Below, one piece after another: positions 41,512 to 51,900 of a stretch of 64,000 nucleotides of DNA. Under the pieces are notes generated by a model that saw only the letters and a list, made by a program, of their open reading frames with translations, was not told the origin of the DNA and did no database searches. The translations under genes and the position numbers were made by a program. Origin of the DNA: Acidobacteriota bacterium (GTDB taxonomy: Bacteria; Acidobacteriota; Terriglobia; Bryobacterales; Bryobacteraceae); assembly GCA_016185425.1 (NCBI GenBank), contig JACPNQ010000040.1, positions 1 to 64,000 of the forward strand, written 5' to 3'. Position 1 is the first letter of the stretch, and each line of letters starts with the position of its first letter.

Positions 41512-42189
41512 CTACTTCAATTCGCGAATCCGCATCGCGCGGAAGGCCGTGAAGTGTCCATGGTCCTGCAACGCAATAAAGCCACGCCGTGCCACACCGA
41601 ACTTCGCATACTTTGCGAATTTGCTCGCAGCCACGCGTTTCTTCCAATCGTCACTGTCGAACTCGAACGAACACGCCAGCTTCCCGTTCAGATAGTGCTC
41701 CACGTGTGTTCCCCGGGCCACGATACGCGACTTGTTCCACTGGCCTGGTGCGACAGCTCTCGCATCGGCCGCGGGAGGGTACAGTGCATATGCGGCGCCG
41801 CTCCACCGGTCCGGTCCATTCTTCCCATCGGGGTGACCGTCGGCATCGACGAGTTGATATTCGACGGCTGTCAACGGTGGACGCGATTCCTCTTCCGTGG
41901 CGCGATACATCAGTCCGCTGTTTCCTCCCGGTGCGTTCTTCCACTCCCACTCGAGTTCAAAATTGCAGAATTCGCGCTCGGTCCGCAGGTTCGAGCCACC
42001 GCTGCCCGGTGTCCCCGCTATGCCTTCGCGATTCACGACAATCGCCCCACCCTTCACGATCCATACCGGGTCTACCGGTCCGCGAAATCCTTTCCAGCCG
42101 TTCAAGGTCTTGCCATCGAACAGCGAGATCCAGCCCCCATCGGCCGCAAACGCGCTCGCCGCCAGAAGTAACAATCCGAAAGGTTTCAT
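41512..42189 (-). CDS. DUF1080 (3-keto-disaccharide hydrolase-like) secreted protein
   Basis: The 225-residue protein has a signal peptide (KPFGLLLLAASAFA) and the DUF1080 lectin-like fold: GWISLFDGKTLNGWKG, then SGLMYRA and VEYQLVDADGHPDG. Members bind or cleave glycans, and some hydrolyse 3-keto-sugars made by Gfo/Idh-type enzymes, three of which lie in this window. ATG 42189 is chosen; TTG 42195 would lie too close to the -10. It abuts the M14 gene with no gap. Confidence 0.87.
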   Translation of the reverse strand: MKPFGLLLLAASAFAADGGWISLFDGKTLNGWKGFRGPVDPVWIVKGGAIVVNREGIAGTPGSGGSNLRTEREFCNFELEWEWKNAPGGNSGLMYRATEEESRPPLTAVEYQLVDADGHPDGKNGPDRWSGAAYALYPPAADARAVAPGQWNKSRIVARGTHVEHYLNGKLACSFEFDSDDWKKRVAASKFAKYAKFGVARRGFIALQDHGHFTAFRAMRIRELK

Positions 42190-42196
42190 CAGCAAT

Positions 42197-42202
42197 ACTC
42201 TA
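42197..42202 (-). promoter_or_regulatory. TAGAGT -10 element, leaderless start
   Basis: On the minus strand TAGAGT ends 7 nt before ATG 42189, with no Shine-Dalgarno sequence. Confidence 0.42.
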
Positions 42203-42347
42203 TCTGCTTGCGAGTAGAGTTAGAGGGCGCGACGGTTAACCGCAATAATCGAACCGGAAGATGACGGATACGTCGCACTCTGACCGGAAGTTGATGTTGC
42301 CAGCCAGGGAGAAACGATTGCAGAAGCGCTCCTATCCCGGTTTCATG

Positions 42348-42353
42348 TATATT
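42348..42353 (+). promoter_or_regulatory. TATATT -10 element, leaderless start
   Basis: TATATT ends 7 nt before ATG 42361. The spacer TCTTAGC has no ribosome-binding character. Confidence 0.5.
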
Positions 42354-42360
42354 TCTTAGC

Positions 42361-44664
42361 ATGAGCCAACCCGCGCTCCAGGCTGCGTGTTGCCTGGTGG
42401 CGTTTACCGCCGTCTCCCTCCACGCCCAGACGCCTGAGCGGACGATGATTGCGAAGTATTGCGCCGGTTGTCACAGCGCCGCTGCCAAGGCCGGCAATCT
42501 TGTCTTCGAAACTGCCGGCACACCCGCCGACCACCCGGAAATCTGGGAACGCGTACTGCGCCGCCTGCGCGGCCGCACCATGCCGCCCGTCGGTATTCCC
42601 AAGCCTGACGAAGCCACTTACACCGCCGTCATCCAATCGCTTGAAAATACGCTTGACCATCTGAAACCCAACCCAGGTCGCACCGATACCTTTCGACGCC
42701 TCAATCGCACGGAGTACCAGAACGCCGTCCGCGATCTTTTGAACGTCGAACTCGACGTCACCAACCTCCTGCCCTCTGACGAATCGAGCCACGGCTTCGA
42801 CAACATCACCGTCGGCGATCTCTCGCCCACGCTGCTGGAACGTTACCTCTCCGCCGCCCGCAAAATCAGCCGTCTCGCCGTCGGCATCCCGGCCAAAGCC
42901 CCCGGCGGTGAATCCGTCAACCTCCCGCCCGACCTCACGCAGGAAGAACATTTCGAAGGCCTCCCGCTCGGCACGCGTGGTGGCAAGACTTGGAAGTACA
43001 CGTTCCCTGTCGACGCCGAATACGAATTCCAGATCCGCCTCGCGCGCGATCGCAACGAGCACGTCGAAGGCATCGCCGGTGTCCACGATGTCGAACTTCT
43101 CGTCGACGGCGCCAGCGTCAAACGCTTCACCGTGAAGCAGCCCACCTCCGGCGAGGATCATAGCCGCGTCGACAAACATCTCAATGTCCGCATTCCGGTC
43201 AAAGCGGGCCCGCATGTCGTCGCCGCGGCCTTCCCCAGATTGACCGGCGCGCTCCTGGAGACCGAGCGGCAGCCCTACCAGGCGCACTTCAACATGGACC
43301 GCCATCCCCGTGTTCAGCCCGCGGTCTACACGCTCACCATCAACGGTCCCTACGGCGAGCAGCACGCCGGCAACTCCCCCAGCCGCCAACGCCTTTTTGT
43401 CTGCCAGCCAATGAAACCCGGTGACGCCGAAGCATGTGCCAAAAAGATCATTGCCACCACTGCACGCCGCGCGTACCGGCGCCCGGTGACCGGCGCCGAT
43501 CTCCAGGCGCCGCTCCGTTTCTTTAAGGAACAATCCAACTTCGACACCGGCATCGAAATGGCGCTCCGGGCCATCCTGGTCAGTCCTGAATTCCTCTTCC
43601 GGGTCGAGTCCGATCCCGCCGGCGTCGCACCGCAAACGGCATATCGCCTCAGCGATCTCGAACTCGCCTCTCGCCTCAGCTTCTTCCTTTGGAGCAGCAT
43701 CCCTGACGACGACCTTCTCGACGCCGCCATTCAGGGCAAACTCAAGCAGCCCGCCGTCCTCGAGCGGCAGGTCCGCCGCATGCTCGCCGACAAACGTTCC
43801 AGCGCCCTCGTCACCAATTTCGCGGAACAGTGGCTCTACCTGCGCAACCTGAATTCCAGTAACCCGGACATGCGCCTCTTCGCCGGCTTCGACGACAACC
43901 TCCGCCAGGCCTTCCGAAAAGAGACAGAGCTGTTCGTCGAGAGCATCATGCGCGAGGACCGCAGCATTATGGACCTCGTCAGTGCCGATTACACCTTCGT
44001 CAACGGCCGCCTCGCCAAGCACTATGGCATTCCCAACGTCTACGGCAGCCGCTTCCAGCGAGTGAATCTCGGCAAGGATCACCTCCGCGGCGGCCTGCTT
44101 CGCCACGGAAGCATACTCACGGTCACCTCCTACGCCAACCGTACCTCCCCGGTCATCCGAGGGAAATGGGTTCTCGAAAATATCCTCGGCGTACCTCCGC
44201 CGCCCCCGCCCGCCGCTGTACCGGCGCTGCCTGAAAAAACGTCCACCAGCAAGCCGCAATCGATGCGCGAGCGCCTCGCCGAGCATCGGGATAACCCAGC
44301 CTGTCGCGGCTGCCACCAACTCATGGACCCCATCGGTTTCGCCCTCGAAAACTATGATGCCGTCGGCCGCTGGCGCGATACGGAGAATGCAAAACCACTG
44401 GACGTGGCCGGTGGACTCCCCGATGGCAGCAGGTTCAATGGAGCCGAGGGCCTGCAGCAGGCGATTCTCAAGCGGCCGGAAATCTTTGCTGGAACCTTCA
44501 CGGAAAAGTTAATGACCTACGCGCTCGGACGCGGCATCGAAACGCCGGACGCCCCCGCGGTCCGCAAAATTGTGAGAGAAACTAAGGGCAGGGATTATCG
44601 GTTCTCATCCTTCATCCTCGGCATCGTCAACAGCACTCCGTTCCAAATGAGGAGAACGTCATGA
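42361..44664 (+). CDS. DUF1592/DUF1588/DUF1585-type c-type cytochrome protein
   Basis: The 767-residue protein has an export signal and a haem motif CAGCH at residues 34-38 (planctomycete cytochrome C-like domain). It continues through the DUF1587/1595 region (FRRLNRTEYQNAVRDLL), a carbohydrate-binding-like insert and DUF1592/1588 (FLFRVESDP, then LASRLSFFLWSSIPDD). A second CXXCH, CRGCH, lies near residue 650. Its job is unknown, but it is always linked to DUF1552 proteins. ATG overlap with the next gene indicates coupling. Confidence 0.93.
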   Translation: MSQPALQAACCLVAFTAVSLHAQTPERTMIAKYCAGCHSAAAKAGNLVFETAGTPADHPEIWERVLRRLRGRTMPPVGIPKPDEATYTAVIQSLENTLDHLKPNPGRTDTFRRLNRTEYQNAVRDLLNVELDVTNLLPSDESSHGFDNITVGDLSPTLLERYLSAARKISRLAVGIPAKAPGGESVNLPPDLTQEEHFEGLPLGTRGGKTWKYTFPVDAEYEFQIRLARDRNEHVEGIAGVHDVELLVDGASVKRFTVKQPTSGEDHSRVDKHLNVRIPVKAGPHVVAAAFPRLTGALLETERQPYQAHFNMDRHPRVQPAVYTLTINGPYGEQHAGNSPSRQRLFVCQPMKPGDAEACAKKIIATTARRAYRRPVTGADLQAPLRFFKEQSNFDTGIEMALRAILVSPEFLFRVESDPAGVAPQTAYRLSDLELASRLSFFLWSSIPDDDLLDAAIQGKLKQPAVLERQVRRMLADKRSSALVTNFAEQWLYLRNLNSSNPDMRLFAGFDDNLRQAFRKETELFVESIMREDRSIMDLVSADYTFVNGRLAKHYGIPNVYGSRFQRVNLGKDHLRGGLLRHGSILTVTSYANRTSPVIRGKWVLENILGVPPPPPPAAVPALPEKTSTSKPQSMRERLAEHRDNPACRGCHQLMDPIGFALENYDAVGRWRDTENAKPLDVAGGLPDGSRFNGAEGLQQAILKRPEIFAGTFTEKLMTYALGRGIETPDAPAVRKIVRETKGRDYRFSSFILGIVNSTPFQMRRTS

Positions 44665-46004
44665 TTGTCACCAAGAAGGCACTTCCCCGCCGCACCCTGT
44701 TACGCGGCCTCGGCACGTCGCTCGCCCTGCCGCTGCTCGACGCGATGATCCCGGCCGGCACCGCGCTCGCGGCCACTCCGGCGAAGCCCGTACGCCGCAT
44801 CGGGTTCGTCTACATTCCCATGGGTGCCTACTGGAAGGAATGGACGCCTGCAAGCCCCAACGGCCCTCTCGGCGAACTCTCGCCTATCCTCAAGTCGCTC
44901 GAGCCGGTGCGCGACTATCTCAATGTCGTCACCAACCTCGAACTGCGCAACGCCTATCCCGGCACGCACGCGACGTCCAACGCCGCTTTCCTTTCCGCCG
45001 CCACGGCGAAGTGGACCGAGAGCACGGATTACCATCTCGGAACCACCGTCGATCAGCTTGCCGCGCAGAACATCGGCCAGGCAACGCGCCTCCCATCGCT
45101 CGAACTGGCGATGGACTTGCTGACCACAGTTGGCCAATGCGACAACGGCTACGCGTGCGTCTATCAAAATAATCTCTCCTGGTCTTCGCCGACGACGCCA
45201 TTGCCGGCGGAAGCCCACCCGCGCATAGCGTTCGAACGGCTCTTCGGCGAAGGCGGCACTTCGGCCGACCGCCGCGCCGAGCTGAAAAAGGATTCGAGCC
45301 TCCTGGACTGGGTACGCGATGACATTGCCCGCCTGCAGAAGAAGCTCGGGCCTGGCGATCGCGGCAAAGTATCGCAGTATCTCGACACCGTGCGCGAAGT
45401 GGAACGCCGCGTGCAAAAGGCGGAAGCCGAAGCCGCCGAATCGAAACTCCGCGATCTCGATCGCCCCATCGGCGTCCCCGCTTCCTACGCCGATCACGCG
45501 CGGCTCATGTTCGATCTGCAGGTCCTGGCTCTGCAAGGCGACGTGACTCGTGTCATCACTTTCCAGTTGGCCCGGGAGACCAGCACGCGCACCTATCCTG
45601 AAATCGGTGTGTCCGATCCGCACCATCCGCTCACCCACAACGGCGGCGACGTGGAAAAACTCATGAGAGTGGCGAAGATCAACGCATTCCATGTGTCGCT
45701 ATTCTCCTATTTCCTCGAAAAGCTGAAGGCTACGCCCGATGGCGATGGCACGCTGCTCGACCACACCACGTACCTTTATGGCAGCGGCATGGGTAATGCC
45801 GACAAGCACGATCACATGAACCTGCCAATCCTCGTCGCCGGCGGCAGCCAGGCGAAGGGTGGCCGCCACGTGCGCTATGACAAGCCGGCTCCGCTCGCCA
45901 ACCTCCACCTGACCATGCTGGAGCGCGTCGGCGTGCGCCTGGATGCCTTCGCGGATAGCCGGGGCAAGGTGAAAGAACTGCAGTTGGAGCCTCTGTCACT
46001 GTGA
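44661..46004 (+). CDS. DUF1552 protein with Tat signal
   Basis: The 447-residue protein starts with a twin-Arg leader (LPRRTLLRGLGTSLALPLLD). It has the DUF1552 core: IGFVYIPMGAYWKEW, GTHATSNAAFLS, and SDPHHPLTHNGGD and YGSGMGNADKHDHMN in the C-terminal half. It is exported folded and probably forms a partner complex with the upstream cytochrome. ATG 44661 overlaps the upstream stop by 4 bp. Confidence 0.92.
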   Translation: MIVTKKALPRRTLLRGLGTSLALPLLDAMIPAGTALAATPAKPVRRIGFVYIPMGAYWKEWTPASPNGPLGELSPILKSLEPVRDYLNVVTNLELRNAYPGTHATSNAAFLSAATAKWTESTDYHLGTTVDQLAAQNIGQATRLPSLELAMDLLTTVGQCDNGYACVYQNNLSWSSPTTPLPAEAHPRIAFERLFGEGGTSADRRAELKKDSSLLDWVRDDIARLQKKLGPGDRGKVSQYLDTVREVERRVQKAEAEAAESKLRDLDRPIGVPASYADHARLMFDLQVLALQGDVTRVITFQLARETSTRTYPEIGVSDPHHPLTHNGGDVEKLMRVAKINAFHVSLFSYFLEKLKATPDGDGTLLDHTTYLYGSGMGNADKHDHMNLPILVAGGSQAKGGRHVRYDKPAPLANLHLTMLERVGVRLDAFADSRGKVKELQLEPLSL

Positions 46005-47338
46005 AATTTGCGGTAATTCTTATTGCATTAGCGGCGTCCGCGGCAACACTGCCGGATGGAACGACGGATTTGCACCTGGCCGTCTATCAGGACGACGTGG
46101 AAACGGTGCGCCAACTCCTCAAGGGTGGTGCCAACCCGAAGGCTGTCAACCACTTCGGCGTCACGCCATTGTCGCTGGCGTGCCAGAACGGTAATGGTCC
46201 GATTGTCGAGCTGCTGCTCAAAGCCGGAGCCGATCCCAACGGAACCCTGCCTGGCGGTGAAACGGCACTAATGACAGCCTCGCGAACAGGCAAGGTGGAA
46301 GCGGTTCGCTCACTTATCAAAGCCGGAGCGAATGTCAATGCGCGGGAGTCGAAACGAGGCCAGACCGCCCTCATGTGGGCTGCCGCGGAAGGAAACGGCG
46401 AAGCCGTTGGCGAGTTGCTTCATGCTGGCGCGGAACTCAACGCGCGCGTCGATTCCGGATTTACCGCATACCTGTTCGCCGTTCGGGAAGGTCATATGGG
46501 CGTCGTTCGTACCCTGCTGAAAGCAGGCGCTGACGTGAATGAGACCGTGCAACCCGGCTTGGTTTCCGGCAAGCGATTCGCAACGGTTTCCAAAGGCCCG
46601 CGTACCGGCACCAGTGCCCTGGTTCTTGCGGTGACGAATGCGCATTACGAGCTTGCATCGTTCCTGCTCGACTCCGGCGCCGATCCCAACGCCGCCGGTG
46701 CCGGCCTCACTGCGCTGCATGTCCTAACCAGCGTCCGCAAACCCGGCGTTGGTGACAACGATCCCGCGCCCGACGGCTCCGGCAACATGACCAGCATCGA
46801 GTTCGTCCGCAAGATGGCGGCGAAGGGTGCGGATCTCAACGCACGCATGACCAGGCCTGTAAAGCTCGGTCTGACGAGCATCAACACCATGGGCGCCACA
46901 CCGTTCTTCATGGCCGCCCGCACAGCGGATGCGGAGCTCGTAAAGGTGCTCGCCGAACTCGGCGCGGATACAAAATTGAACAACGCGGACAACGCAACTC
47001 CTCTCATGGCCGCCGCCGGCCTCGGCACCCGATCCCCGGGCGAGGATGCGGGCACCGAGCCGGAAGTCGTCGAGACGCTGCAAATCCTCCTCGATCTTGG
47101 CGCCGGCATCGACGCCGTGGACAATAACGGCGAGACGGCGATGCACGCCGCGGCCTACAAGAACGCGCCGAAAGCGGTTGAATTCCTTTACGCGAAGGGC
47201 GCCAAACGCGAGATCTGGGACAAGAAGAACAAGTTCGGCTGGACCCCGCTCCGCATCGCCGAAGGGTATCGCTTCGGCAACTACAAGCCATCACCGGATA
47301 CGATGGCGGCGTTCCACAAGATTATGGACGCTAGGTAG
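46001..47338 (+). CDS. secreted ankyrin-repeat protein
   Basis: A GTG start overlaps the DUF1552 stop as GTGA. The 445 residues have a signal peptide (KFAVILIALAASAATLP) and about nine ankyrin repeats (for example DLHLAVYQDDVETVRQLLKGG, TPLSLACQNGNGPIVELLL). Ankyrin arrays bind proteins. Coupling to the DUF1592/DUF1552 pair suggests that it is a scaffold for that complex in the periplasm. It converges with a second ankyrin gene (8-bp overlap). Confidence 0.88.
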   Translation: MKFAVILIALAASAATLPDGTTDLHLAVYQDDVETVRQLLKGGANPKAVNHFGVTPLSLACQNGNGPIVELLLKAGADPNGTLPGGETALMTASRTGKVEAVRSLIKAGANVNARESKRGQTALMWAAAEGNGEAVGELLHAGAELNARVDSGFTAYLFAVREGHMGVVRTLLKAGADVNETVQPGLVSGKRFATVSKGPRTGTSALVLAVTNAHYELASFLLDSGADPNAAGAGLTALHVLTSVRKPGVGDNDPAPDGSGNMTSIEFVRKMAAKGADLNARMTRPVKLGLTSINTMGATPFFMAARTADAELVKVLAELGADTKLNNADNATPLMAAAGLGTRSPGEDAGTEPEVVETLQILLDLGAGIDAVDNNGETAMHAAAYKNAPKAVEFLYAKGAKREIWDKKNKFGWTPLRIAEGYRFGNYKPSPDTMAAFHKIMDAR

Positions 47339-48935
47339 CACGAAGGAGTGCGGCGATCTCCGCATGCCCTCGCCGCTCCGCCCAGACGATCGGTCGCGCC
47401 CATAGCGGGTTGCGTGGAAGGTCTCGTTGCGCGCCGCGCCGCAACAGAAGCTCCACCATCGCCTTTTGTCCGTACTTCGCCGCCCAGCCAAGCGGCGTCG
47501 AATGTTGGTCCTCCTCAAGGGCATTGATGTTCGCACCCCGGTCCAGGTAGATCTCGGCGTTCATGACATCGCCCTTCCGCGCGCAGTGATGGAGCGGTGT
47601 CGAGTCCATCCAGTCCCGATAGTTCGGATTCATCCCGTGCGCGAAAAGGAGTTCGGTGATCTCCCGCGTACTCCCGCGGATGCCGATCCGTTTCGGCAAC
47701 TTCGGCCGGTATTTGAGCAACAGCCGTACAAACGCCTCCTTGCCTTCCTCTGCGGCATACGACAGGGCTTCCGTGTCATCGGCGAGCTTCGGATTGGCGG
47801 CAAGCATTGCCGCGGCAGTCATTACATCGCCGTAGTAGGCCAGCAAATGTAATCCGCGCCACGCCCCATGCGACGCAAGCAGTTCTATCATCGGCTGATC
47901 TTCATTCCGGATCGCCGCGCTTAGCGTATCTGCGGAGCTCTCTACCGGCACATTCGGATGCGCGCCGTGCGCCAGCAACAGTTCGACAATTTCCCTATGC
48001 CCGTTGCAAACCGCTGAATGCAGCGCGTGGCCTAACGGCGCAATGCCCTCCTCGGCCAGATTTGGGTCCGCACCATGTTCCAGCAGTAGCCGCACGATCT
48101 CGATATGCCCGCCGCCCGCCGCATTCCGAATCGGTGTACCCGAGCATGCGTAGTAAGTCACGTAGTCAGACGCACGATTTGCCAGTCCGGGATCCTCCTT
48201 CAGCAATTCCCGTACCCGGGCAATATCGCCGATGTAGGATGCAGTGCAAATGTCGCAGTGCGCCCCTTTGTCCCGCAGATGCTGCAGCACCTCCTGCGGC
48301 TTGGTCTTCGTGGTTGCGGGAACGTCCCGCCACCCGCGATAGTTGTAGTCGCCGTTGGTCAATTGAATCGGCCGTGCCCCGTCGAATCGCCGCGCATCGA
48401 TATCCGCTCCGCGCGCGAGCACCTCATCAACCATGTGCAACTGCCGTGACATGACCGCCCAGTGAATCGGCTGATTACCACGCTCATCCCCCGCATGCAC
48501 CAGTTCCGGCGACTCATTCAGCAGCTTTCTCACTCTGCGAATGTTCTTGTCACGGATCGCCGCGCCAACAGCCTCGCCTCGCGCCGAAATACGAAACCGC
48601 GCGTCGAGATGCTCTTCGAGCAGCTTCTGCATCTCACTGTAACCGCGCTCGCGGGTGATTGTAAGCATCGTGTCGCTCACGGCAAAACTGAGAGGATCAC
48701 CCGCATGCTCCAGGAGCAGCGCCGCGGCCTTCACCTGGTTCTCCCGCACGGCAAAATACAGCGGCGTGCGATAGCCATGCTGGCATCGGATCAGCGACGG
48801 GTCCTCTTTAAGCAACCGCTTGATCGTCCGCGTATCGCCCCCAGCCGCGGCGCGGAACAACTCCCATACCTGCGTCCCGGTTCCTGTCGACCACAAGAGC
48901 TTTTTATTTCCGCGCAGTTCCCTTGGGCGCCGCAC
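47331..48935 (-). CDS. ankyrin-repeat protein, cytoplasmic
   Basis: The 534-residue protein has no signal peptide and is built of ankyrin repeats throughout (for example TPLYFAVRENQVKAAALLLEH, GHREIVELLLAHGAHPN, TPLGWAAKYGQKAMVELLL), roughly a dozen. The GTG start has an AGGAGGT Shine-Dalgarno sequence that overlaps the end of the upstream receptor gene. It is therefore the second gene of a receptor-ankyrin unit. The partner is unknown. Confidence 0.87.
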   Translation of the reverse strand: MRRPRELRGNKKLLWSTGTGTQVWELFRAAAGGDTRTIKRLLKEDPSLIRCQHGYRTPLYFAVRENQVKAAALLLEHAGDPLSFAVSDTMLTITRERGYSEMQKLLEEHLDARFRISARGEAVGAAIRDKNIRRVRKLLNESPELVHAGDERGNQPIHWAVMSRQLHMVDEVLARGADIDARRFDGARPIQLTNGDYNYRGWRDVPATTKTKPQEVLQHLRDKGAHCDICTASYIGDIARVRELLKEDPGLANRASDYVTYYACSGTPIRNAAGGGHIEIVRLLLEHGADPNLAEEGIAPLGHALHSAVCNGHREIVELLLAHGAHPNVPVESSADTLSAAIRNEDQPMIELLASHGAWRGLHLLAYYGDVMTAAAMLAANPKLADDTEALSYAAEEGKEAFVRLLLKYRPKLPKRIGIRGSTREITELLFAHGMNPNYRDWMDSTPLHHCARKGDVMNAEIYLDRGANINALEEDQHSTPLGWAAKYGQKAMVELLLRRGAQRDLPRNPLWARPIVWAERRGHAEIAALLRAT

Positions 48936-48943
48936 GACACCTC

Positions 48944-51900
48944 CTAGAACAACAGTTTCAGCGCAAACTGAATGCGCCGCGGCTCGGCGGCCGTCGTAAT
49001 TGTTCCGGCACCCGCTCCGTTGATGTTCGCTCCCGGAATTCCGAAGTTCGCGGTGTTCGTCGCGTTGAACGATTCCGCACGGAACTGGAGCCGCAACTTC
49101 TCGCCCAGCGCAAAGCTCTTCGCAAGCGACAGGTCGAGGTTCTTATTCCCAGGTCCGTCCAGAATGTTTCGGCCCGAATTTCCGTACGTATACTGCGTCT
49201 GTGCCACAAACGCGGACAAGTCGAACCAGCGGTCGATATTCTGTTGGCTCTTTGGCAAGTTGCCGCCGGCAATCCGGTTCGGGCGATCCGCGCCGCCGGC
49301 ATTCGTGATGCCGCCAGCGCTCGTCACCGTGAACGGCAGTCCCGTCTGCAACGTCAGAATGCCGCCGAGTTGCCACCCGCCGAACAAAATGTCGGCAAAC
49401 CGGTTCGTGCTCATAATGGCCTTGCCCTTGCCGAATGGCAGTTCATAGCTGGCGCTCATCACGTAGTTGTGGCGCAGATCGGTCGTGGATCGTCCGCGAT
49501 TGATATTGCGGTCCCATGGCTTCAACGCCGTGACACCGGAATTGCTCAGCGTCTCATCGACGTTGTCGAGCGTCTTGCTCCACGTATAAGCGGACAAAAA
49601 CGTCAGCCCCTTCGAAAAGCGCTTCTCGACCTTTACGGTCATCGCGTTGTAGCTCAACCGCCCCACGGGCAACTGGCGCGTGACGCTTGTGTAGAACGGC
49701 CATAAGCGCCGGCTGGCGATCGGCGTCGGACCCGGTGCGATGTCGTACGGCAAATTGAAATCGACGCCCGCCAGCAACTGGCGCGTGCCGTTTCCGTTGT
49801 AGCCGAGCGTCAGCAACATGTCGAACGGCAACTGACGTTGAAGGTCAAAGAACCACTGTTGCGAATACTGCGTCGGCAGGAACTCCTGCGGAATATCGAT
49901 CCCGACCAATGCGGGTCCGGGTACTGAGGTTGCGGGCAATTGCACCGCCGGGAAGCCGCCGCTTAGCGTTAAGCGCGGAACAATCCGGTCCAGCGTGCCG
50001 AAGCCGATCTCCACGAAGTCCGGCGCTTGATTAAACGCGCGCGAACCCATCTGGAAGCTGTCCGGCTGGGCATAAATCACGCCGGCGCCCGATCGGATGA
50101 CCGTTTTATCCGTCGCTTTCCAGGCAATGCCAACTCGTGGCGCTACGTTGTTGAAATCGTTCTTGCATCCGCAGTCGCCCGCATTGACCCGTACCTGCTG
50201 CAGCCGCGCGTTCGCGCCGGTGTTGGTCAAGTCCGGGATGAACCGCGACATGTTGTTCCGCACGAAGCTTGTGGCATAGAAAATGTCGTAACGGACGCCG
50301 AGGTTCAAGGTCAGCCGCGGCGAGATTTTCCAATCGTCCTGCACAAACATGGCGAGCGTATTCGCCCACATGTCTTCGCCGTTCTCATTGCCGACCGTCC
50401 CGCCAGCCGCCATCCCGAGCATGAACTCGGCGAGTCCGTCGCCTGTGGCCGCGCGGTTCGCCGGATTCGCCGTGAACTCGCGGTTGAAGGCAAACTGCCC
50501 GCGCGCAAAGCGTGCCGCCAGCCGCGCGATGTTCTGCCGCCGGAACTCTCCGCCAAAACGGACGTTATGTTTGCCGAAGTTTTTGTACAGCGTGTCATTG
50601 GCCTGGAAGAGGTCCAGGTTGTTGAAGTTCGGCCAAAAGCTGCGCGAACCGAGTTCGGCGTACCCAGCGGGCGTAAAGCGAGACAGTCCATGATCGTTCG
50701 ATCCCGGATTGTTGACCGTGGGGATTCCCTTGATGCCGAACTGGTCATAGAGTGGCTTGTCGAAAGGAATATCGAACCGCGAGACGATCCGCGTAAAGCC
50801 GAACCGGGCTTCATTGGTCGCTGAAGCGCCGATCGTCGCCGAGTGCGTTCCAACAACGCTGTGACTGTCGATGGCGGTCGTCGTTCCCAGTCCGCCATCG
50901 GCCGGCAAAGGCAGCGGTCCCGGTTCGTACCGGTCGCGCGTGCGCTTGCTGTAGCGCGCGGAAAAGCGCTGACGGTCCGAGATGTTGTGGTCGCCTTTGA
51001 AATCATAGCTGTTCACATCGTTCTTCTCCGTCGGCGCGAAGAAGTAGTTGTTCACGATGCCTGTTCCGCTGTTGGGTCGAGGATACAAGTCGAGCAGCTT
51101 CTGAAACAGGGGATCCCATCGGTTTACCGGAACGACATTCCCAGGGAACGGCTGCCGCGTGAAACTCGCCGCTGTGCCAACGGTTGTCGCCGGATCGTAC
51201 ACCGGACGGATGCGGTTGAAGTCTCCACGCCGAAGCTCATCGACCGGGACCGTCGAGACGAAGCTGCGGCCGAGGCGCGTTCTCGTTCCCTCGTAACTGC
51301 CGAAGAAAAACGTCTTGTCTTTCCGAACCGGACCGCCGAACGTGCCGCCAAACTGGCTCTGCTTGTAGGTCGGCTTCGTGTTTCCGGCGCGATTGGCGAA
51401 GAAATTCGTGCCGTCGAGATTGCTGTTGCGCAGAAACTCAAAGGCCGATCCGTGCAACTGGTTGGTGCCCGACTTGATATTCACGAAGACCTGTCCGCCC
51501 ATGCGCGTGCCATACTCGGCCGAAAGATTATTTGTTACCACGCGGAATTCACCGACTGCATCGACGCTCGGCTTCACAGCCTGGGCCTCAAACCCGAGCG
51601 GGCCGCCAGATGCAACCGACGAATTGTCCACGCCGTCGATGGTGACTTGAACTTGATAGATGTGTTGCCCGGAGGCGGAAAATCCGCCTTGGTCCTGCGT
51701 CCGGCCGCCGCGTCCGGGATTGGTGCCCGCTGTCAGTGCCGCCAGATCCAGGTAGTTACGGCCGTTGAGCGGCAGCTCGACAATTCTCTTGTTTTCAATC
51801 ACCTGGCCAACGGTTGTTGTCTCGGAATCGATTAGCGCCGCAGCCGCGGTGACCTCAATGCTCTCCGTGACGCTGCCTGTCTTCAGCGTGAAGTCGATAC

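Noticed and set aside
42343..44319. 658-codon open frame antisense to the DUF1592 gene
   Set aside because: It mirrors a well-supported coding sequence with haem motifs, has low-complexity Gly/Ala/Val content and no recognisable domain. It is a by-product of high GC and codon bias.
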